A stretch of DNA of 64,000 nt from Prorocentrum cordatum (lineage: Eukaryota; Sar; Dinophyceae; Prorocentrales; Prorocentraceae): assembly GCA_963575745.1 (NCBI GenBank), contig CAUYUJ010004780.1, positions 236,812 through 300,811 of the forward strand. The letters are read 5' to 3'. The notes below the pieces were generated by a model. That model had not been told where the DNA came from. It saw nothing but the letters and a program-made list of their open reading frames with translations, and did not search any database. The translations under genes were made by a program, and so were the position numbers. This document shows positions 58,762 through 64,000 of the stretch, piece by piece; the first letter of the stretch is position 1; every line of letters starts with the position of its first letter.

Positions 58762-59754
58762 ATGAATGAGAGGATGATGGCGAACGTAATGGTAATGGAT
58801 TGCGACCTCCCAGAGGCCATCGACGAGCTTGATGACGACATTGGCCGTGCTGATTTCGCCAGGGCCACTGAGCTTGCCGAGGTCGGTGGCGCTGTCCACA
58901 CATTGGAGAACTGGGCAGCGCTGCTGAGGGGTTGGTTTGCCCCTTCTCATGCTGGCGACGACCAGCCCGGGGCCTCGCGCGGTGGTGCTAGGTTTGCAGT
59001 TGATGCGGAACGCATGCTTCACTACATCCGCTGCATTGGTGCAGTGAACATCAGCTCAGATAGGCTCCACACGACACTTGTGCACGCGGTGCGGGCAGCC
59101 TTGCCAGTACCGATATCGCAGGGTATCATTCGCAACCTCAGCTCCAGAGCTTGCCAACCTCCAAATGGGCGGACATTGCGGCGCTACAAGCTGGTTCTGG
59201 ACATTGCGTTCATGTTATCTTCTCAGGCTCTCAACCGACAGAATGAGTCGGTCAGGTACTTGTGGGCTGACTCGTCGCCTAACAAATTTGCAGACTGGCT
59301 CTGGTTCGAATGCCATTCAATCAAGCATGCAACACTTTTGGATGTATTTGACGCTGCCGTCACGATCCAATCATCGGAAGCCCAACATATTCTCAAAGAC
59401 TTGGCCGCAGGGGTTACTTCTAATGCCACACCATGCAGAATCACAGATGTCACAAATGCGTTGCGATTGCTGTCTTCGGAGATTTCCCACCACATCTACG
59501 TCCCGCAGGCTTTGGGTCTCCGAGCAACCAACTTGGCCCACAAAGCTTCGGCAATGCTGCGGAGCTTGGCGCTGGAGTGCCCAACTTGGCCAGAGCTGCG
59601 ACGGCATACGGCATCAGTTGCATCCGTGACAACGGACCTCGGTACCGAGACTGGCCTGCCATGCTTCACAGGGGATCTCAGATCGGTCCTGCCTCCATCC
59701 ATGGTGTTTGATCGCATGGAGGTCGACGCCGAGTGCGATTGCGAGGACCGATGA
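58762..59754 (+). CDS. Unrecognised protein, N-terminal part of a probable split gene
   Basis: ATG at 58762, just after a GGA microsatellite; 330 codons to a TGA at 59752. Composition is normal for a folded alpha-helical protein. It includes LRRYKLVLDIAFMLSSQALN, WADSSPNKFADWLWFECHS and, near the end, VASVTTDLGTETGLPCF. The Asp-Leu-Gly-Thr-Glu phrase recalls first-Asp motifs of some transposases, but that is only suggestive. In another register an acidic run DDNEEEEHEEVDG follows the stop. It may be joined by splicing to 60361-63203, with TTGCAG at 60355-60360 as a candidate acceptor. Confidence 0.5.
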   Translation: MNERMMANVMVMDCDLPEAIDELDDDIGRADFARATELAEVGGAVHTLENWAALLRGWFAPSHAGDDQPGASRGGARFAVDAERMLHYIRCIGAVNISSDRLHTTLVHAVRAALPVPISQGIIRNLSSRACQPPNGRTLRRYKLVLDIAFMLSSQALNRQNESVRYLWADSSPNKFADWLWFECHSIKHATLLDVFDAAVTIQSSEAQHILKDLAAGVTSNATPCRITDVTNALRLLSSEISHHIYVPQALGLRATNLAHKASAMLRSLALECPTWPELRRHTASVASVTTDLGTETGLPCFTGDLRSVLPPSMVFDRMEVDAECDCEDR

Positions 59755-60360
59755 CAACGAAGAGGAGGAGCATGAGGAGGTGGATGGTGCGGGAATCAGT
59801 CAATTGGTGTCGTTCTGAGTGGTCAAGCCCTGGAGGCCTGAACCACTCCTTTCTCTCTGGGGCGACTTGGGCGACAAGTGATTGGCCGTCTGGCGGTCGT
59901 GAGACCTTGGATTTCTGAAACATCTTGGCCCCATTAGAGAACATGAGCTAGAGGCTAGAGGATGATATTGATGTCTCCCCCCGCGCGCCCGCCCCATCCG
60001 CCCGAAGGACGTCGTCTGCAGTGCTGGAGCAGATGCAGCGCCACCTGCGTCTATGGACGCCGACAGCGGGCTTGAGTATTCAAACGCTTGCGCGTTCCGC
60101 GAGCCCCGGGAGGATACATGGCGAGCGAGGGAGTGGTGTTTGTCTTTAGGCAGTGCACATGCACATAGCTGTCTACAGACTTGTATGAGTAGATCGAGGT
60201 AACGATGGAGCTCAATGTTGGTAAGGTGAGGGCGTGTGGCGTGGCGCGAACGGGAGCGAAGGATATAGAAAGTGACGCACGCAATTTTGAATTGCCTGCT
60301 CGAAGCCCGCCCCTGAAGGCGGGCTCGCGGATTTGTTACCTAGAGCGTTGCCAGTTGCAG
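59755..60360 (+). other. Probable intron or spacer between two coding blocks
   Basis: No open frame of note. It ends with CCAGTTGCAG, a plausible AG acceptor. It contains GGTAAGGTGAGG at about 60220. The donor was not identified with confidence. Confidence 0.4.
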
Positions 60361-63203
60361 GGATTCAGCACATCATATACAATCTGTTGCAGGAGGTGCA
60401 TACATCGATCGACTGCTGGGGAGAGCATTGGGGTCGTCTGAAAAACATGGAGGGGATACTCAATGACACTGGACGGAGACAACGGTTCATCGCCACTTGC
60501 ATCACCGGCACTCCGATGTCTGACTACGCTGAGAAGTTGGAGGCCTTTAACCATTCTTTGTACGAATCCCGCTGGCATGAAGTTCACAATTTTGTCAAGG
60601 CTGTGTATCCGCTCATGACTTTACTCACAATGACGTGGGACCCAATGCGGTTTGACGCTAAGGCCGAGAAGGATTTCGATCCTGATATGTTTTCTGAGAC
60701 TCTCCGCAGCCATAGCTTCAGAGGCTTCATGGCCCTCGTCCTCAAGTTGGATGCGATACCAGAGGTGCTCGCATCGTGGGCGGAGGGTTGCAGATGCCAC
60801 GAGTCGATGTTCATTGGTAAAACGTTGTTTCATAGGCGAGAAGTACTGGCGTGCCACTTTGGACCGCATTGTTGCTCGTGCCCGCTTGCAGGTAAACGAG
60901 CGCCTGAGCTGGCGTCGGGTCACATCGTCCAAATTTTGGACGACTCGTCCCGGAGAGGGGCCACTGAACTAATGTCAGAGTTGTCGTTTATGTGCCGCGA
61001 CGACGTGGATGCCATACTTCGGTCGTGGTATTCAGCCACTGCTCACTTGAGGCTTGTTCTTCGAAGCAAGACTGACTTCTGGCAGCGGTTGCCGTGGCTT
61101 CTCTGCGGTCTGGCCCATCCAGATCCAGTCATTGCCAAGCGGGTCGCCAACGACATTGTCCATTCTGTGAACGTGACGTGTGATGAGCGTGTGCACCATC
61201 GACTCACGATCCCCTTCATGTTTGACGGTCGTTTCCATGATGATTTGTGCCGCTTTGCAGATGGCAGTGGCTTGAAAACGTTGTCTGCAGCGTTCCAGAG
61301 AGAGATCGCGATGCTACGATTCGTGCCCATTGCAGAGACGACGATCGAGGGGAAGCACGCGGTCCTCACCAAGGCAAGGAAGAAGGTGTCCAGATCTGGT
61401 GCTGTCGTGGCCAGCCTTTCCAACAGGATGCCTCTGTTGGAATCCAAATTATGCGCGGAGGAGGGTACAGATCGGCCGTTCTTCAAGCTCCTCTTGGATC
61501 AGTTTACGAGGGCTCGTCATCTTGCCAATGTGCCTGCGCTACTGGGCCTGCAGTGCTTTCCAGAGATCCAAAGTGCATTCAATCGGCGAGCTGCCACGAA
61601 GGACGTTTCATCATATTTGGAGAAGCCTCTTTCTCGAGTTATCTACAGGCTCGACCTGGGATCGCAATACCAAGATCTGTCCACGGCGAAGCTTGACAAC
61701 GAACGGAGGGCAAAGCAGGAGACTGCGCGACAGTTGCAGGCCCTCGGGGATAAGCCGAAAGAGCCGATCAGCTACGATGGGATGTTGCGCGCTGCCATAC
61801 TTGATCATTTCAGGAAGCTTGGTGCACCAACGGGTGCATATTCTTTCGCGCTGGGCAACGGCGCACACATCCAGACACTGGGGAGCTATTTCTGCCAGGC
61901 ACCTGGACCAGCGAGACGGATGGAAGGCCCTGACCCATTGATGGATGTGGACGGTGAACTGCCCGCAGAACGTGATGATGGCCACGGACTTGTATTTTTC
62001 AGAGTCGTGAAGATGACGCCGTCGTCAAACAAACTTCTGCGGATGCCAGCCGGGAGTCGCGCAGCCCTCCGAGATACGCACGTGGCTGTCACAGAACACA
62101 GGATATCTCGGAAGGTCAACAATGACACGTTCATCATACATGCTGACTCTACTCACAACGATGTTGCACTGATTCATTCCTTTGGCACTCACGTGAACGT
62201 TCTGGAAGCAACCTTCACCCGCTGGGCGATAGACCCACGTGCACGATATATTGTTGAGGGCGTCAGTGCCAGCGCGTCCGATGCCGTGACCTGTTTAGTG
62301 GAAGCTGGCGCCTTTCACGTGAGCGACGGCCGCGTCCCTGCCCCGACCTTCAACTACGACAATGCATCTGTCGCTGAGTTGATGGCCATCGGCGCTGTGG
62401 AAGAGGATGACAGTGGATTCTACCTTACAGAGCGCGGGCTGAATCATTTGCAAATATTGTGGCAAGTGAAGCAGTGCGGGCTGGTGTGTGACTGCCGCCA
62501 CGACATTCCCGTCGAGACATTCACGAGTTACGAGTTGATGAAGATGCTGGAAGATCAGGGATTCAGGTGGAAACAGTTGCCTGCTAAGGAGAAGGACCGC
62601 CTGGCCTTGGGGGGCTACGCGCCTGACCGCGAGAAAATGTGGTACTCGATCTCCAACGCGGTGACCCCAGCCCTGTACAAGTACATGATTTGCTTATTGA
62701 GCGTTGATCGTATTATAGCCGATGGTAAGTACTCCGAGATTCCACACTACGCTTCAGATGGCCACTACCTCGCCATTCTGGAAGGGCGCGACTATGAGCA
62801 GCCGAAGTTCGGGAAGAAGAGGCGCCATCCAACCTTGCTCGATCACGGCGGCATGGAGCTTGACGGTGAACTTCCACTGGCGTTGCCCGCCAGGCGACCC
62901 CGGGCTACAGGCGGTGGCGCCAAGCGGCTCAAGGCCGAGGCAACGTTGGCGCTTGCAGCCGGCGATGCCGACGACAGCATCGGCGACGCCGACGTGGAGG
63001 GCAGCGACGAGAAGTCGGAGTCCGACCAGATTGACGGCGGCGCTGATTTGGCAGATGATAAAGGTGACGCTTCGGGAAAGCTTAGAATATGTTTGAGCGG
63101 CTGTGGGAGGGAGGGGCAGGAGGAGGCAGGACCACGAGAGGAGGTGAGAGGTTGTAGAAGACGGTCGGACGAGGAGCAATGCAATGAGGAGGAGGGAAGA
63201 TGA
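60361..63203 (+). CDS. Unrecognised large protein, C-terminal part of a probable split gene
   Basis: A 956-codon frame (open from 60333) with no stop. The text is balanced and protein-like throughout, with IAETTIEGKHAVLTKARKKV, CRHDIPVETFTSYELMKMLE, MWYSISNAVTPALYKYMIC and YSEIPHYASDGHYLAILEG. A basic KKRRHP patch and a long Ala/Asp/Glu-rich acidic tail (from about 62930) follow. I recall related unnamed proteins being repeated in dinoflagellate genomes, but cannot name the family. The Glu-Gly-Lys-His phrase could belong to a transposase-like core. The last 40 or so codons after DASGKL are purine-rich and may be intron or 3' UTR. Confidence 0.55.
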
Positions 63204-63410
63204 GCAAGACTGATGAGGAGCAAGCTAGCACGGGCGGCAAGGCGACGGAGGATTGAGGACAAACATAAACCACTCCCTCACATCCCTCATCCACCTTACG
63301 GTGGGGGGCAGGGGGCAGGGGGGGGATCCTCCTCCTCCCTTCTCCCCCCTCCTCCTCCTCCTCTTCCTCCTCCTCCTCCTCCTCCTCCTCCTCCTCCTCC
63401 TCCCCGTGGC
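63085..63410. repeat. GAG-rich tract followed by (CTC)n microsatellite
   Basis: Purine-rich 63105-63200 and pure CTC/CCT 63328-63403, again in purine-then-pyrimidine order. Confidence 0.75.
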
Positions 63411-64000
63411 CGTGGGCTGTCACCGTGGCCGTCGTCGCCTCCGTCGCCGTCGCCGTCGTTATCAGGGGAGGGGGGGTCTTCCCCTCCCTTTCCTCCTCAG
63501 CCTCGTCCTTCTCTTCTTGTCCTCGCCCGCCTCGTCCTCCTCTTCCTCATCCCACACGTGGCTGCAAACAGGTGTGTTCCCACTTGGGTGTGCCCCCCCA
63601 CGCCCCAAGACCAGGTGACGACGAGTGGCTCGAGGAGGTCGGCGGCTGCCCAACGCCAGAGCCTCCGGACGACCCACCTGAAGACCCCCCCCCCGGGAGC
63701 GGCGGCGGCGACCCAGGCGGAGACGATGGCGGTGCTGGAGGACCCTGGTCGCGAACCTGTTGTCTCCGCCACCCTCCCCAAACTCCTTACTCAGAGGGTA
63801 AGATACAGTCACAAACCCTAGTAAGGACGTCCAAGGGTCTTGCGTTCTTACCTTCCGTACTCACTATAGACGTCGACTGCACCTGAGACACGTTTGAGAA
63901 GGGATGCGAGCAGGAACGAAGAGGATGGAGGAGCGTCGTGCGATTACGAGCGAGGGAAGTATGCACCACCCCTCAGGAGATCCTGGCGGTGCTCGTCCTG
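63411..64000. other. Unassigned, possible further exon
   Basis: CGTCGCC and CCTC simple sequence to about 63560. At about 63618-63750 one plus frame reads DDEWLEEVGGCPTPEPPDDP then PEDPPPGSGGGDPGGDDGG, an acidic Pro/Gly stretch that could be coding. Nothing firmer can be said. Confidence 0.35.

Overview
This window looks like nuclear DNA of a dinoflagellate. The evidence is retroelement proteins of the kind common in dinoflagellates, GC-rich sequence with Ala/Arg-rich proteins, very abundant tandem repeats, and sequences resembling the 3' half of the dinoflagellate spliced leader (SL) at the ends of the retroelements. I cannot name the genus from sequence alone. I see no rRNA, tRNA, CRISPR array or ordinary host housekeeping gene. 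The window is an accessory, repeat-dominated region.

Layout. 1-1000 is microsatellite and a hairpin-forming minisatellite. 1005-8357 is a Ty1/copia-type LTR retrotransposon (element 1, minus strand) with identical 83-bp LTRs and a TCGTG target duplication. 9.5-12.07 kb is minisatellite plus dispersed repeat families, called A to E here. 12071-18431 is a second copia element (element 2, minus) with identical 55-bp LTRs, a GAAAA target duplication and one 1927-codon gag-pol frame ending in a membrane segment and a SAP-type DNA-binding motif. 18.4-22.3 kb is repeats. 22305-31185 is a third copia element (element 3, minus) with 150/152-bp LTRs and an AATGC target duplication. 31781-38568 is a decayed tyrosine-recombinase retrotransposon of the DIRS/Ngaro kind (minus) with A1-ORFs-B1-A2-B2 split direct repeats. 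It encodes a membrane protein, a two-part conserved protein, RT-RNase H, a tyrosine recombinase and a methyltransferase-like domain. 38.6-50.4 kb is a large field of composite satellites: 90-, 73-, 24- and 16-bp units and families A to E. 52.6-56.06 kb is the 5' part of a LINE-type element (plus) with a zinc finger/coiled-coil ORF1, an AP-type endonuclease and part of an RT. It ends in an (AT)n tract. 57-63.2 kb holds unrecognised protein-coding blocks on the plus strand, probably one multi-exon gene or an unknown transposon.

Themes. (1) All four terminal-repeat elements carry, in sense orientation inside the terminal repeat, a sequence resembling the spliced leader. The LINE carries an 11-nt exact piece of it upstream of ORF1. 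Elements may keep an SL copy in the repeat so that trans-spliced genomic RNA can still be copied end to end. (2) Three elements carry a cytosine-methyltransferase-like module, in three different positions relative to integrase and RT. (3) Each complete element sits inside one of the local repeat families, so uninterrupted copies elsewhere in the window serve as empty-site controls. (4) Gag/Pol expression differs in each copia element: an in-frame TGA plus a -1 offset, one continuous frame, or a +1 offset.

Limits: motif calls were made by eye. The SL sequence and family motifs are recalled knowledge, and no database search was run. Repeat-family boundaries are approximate.
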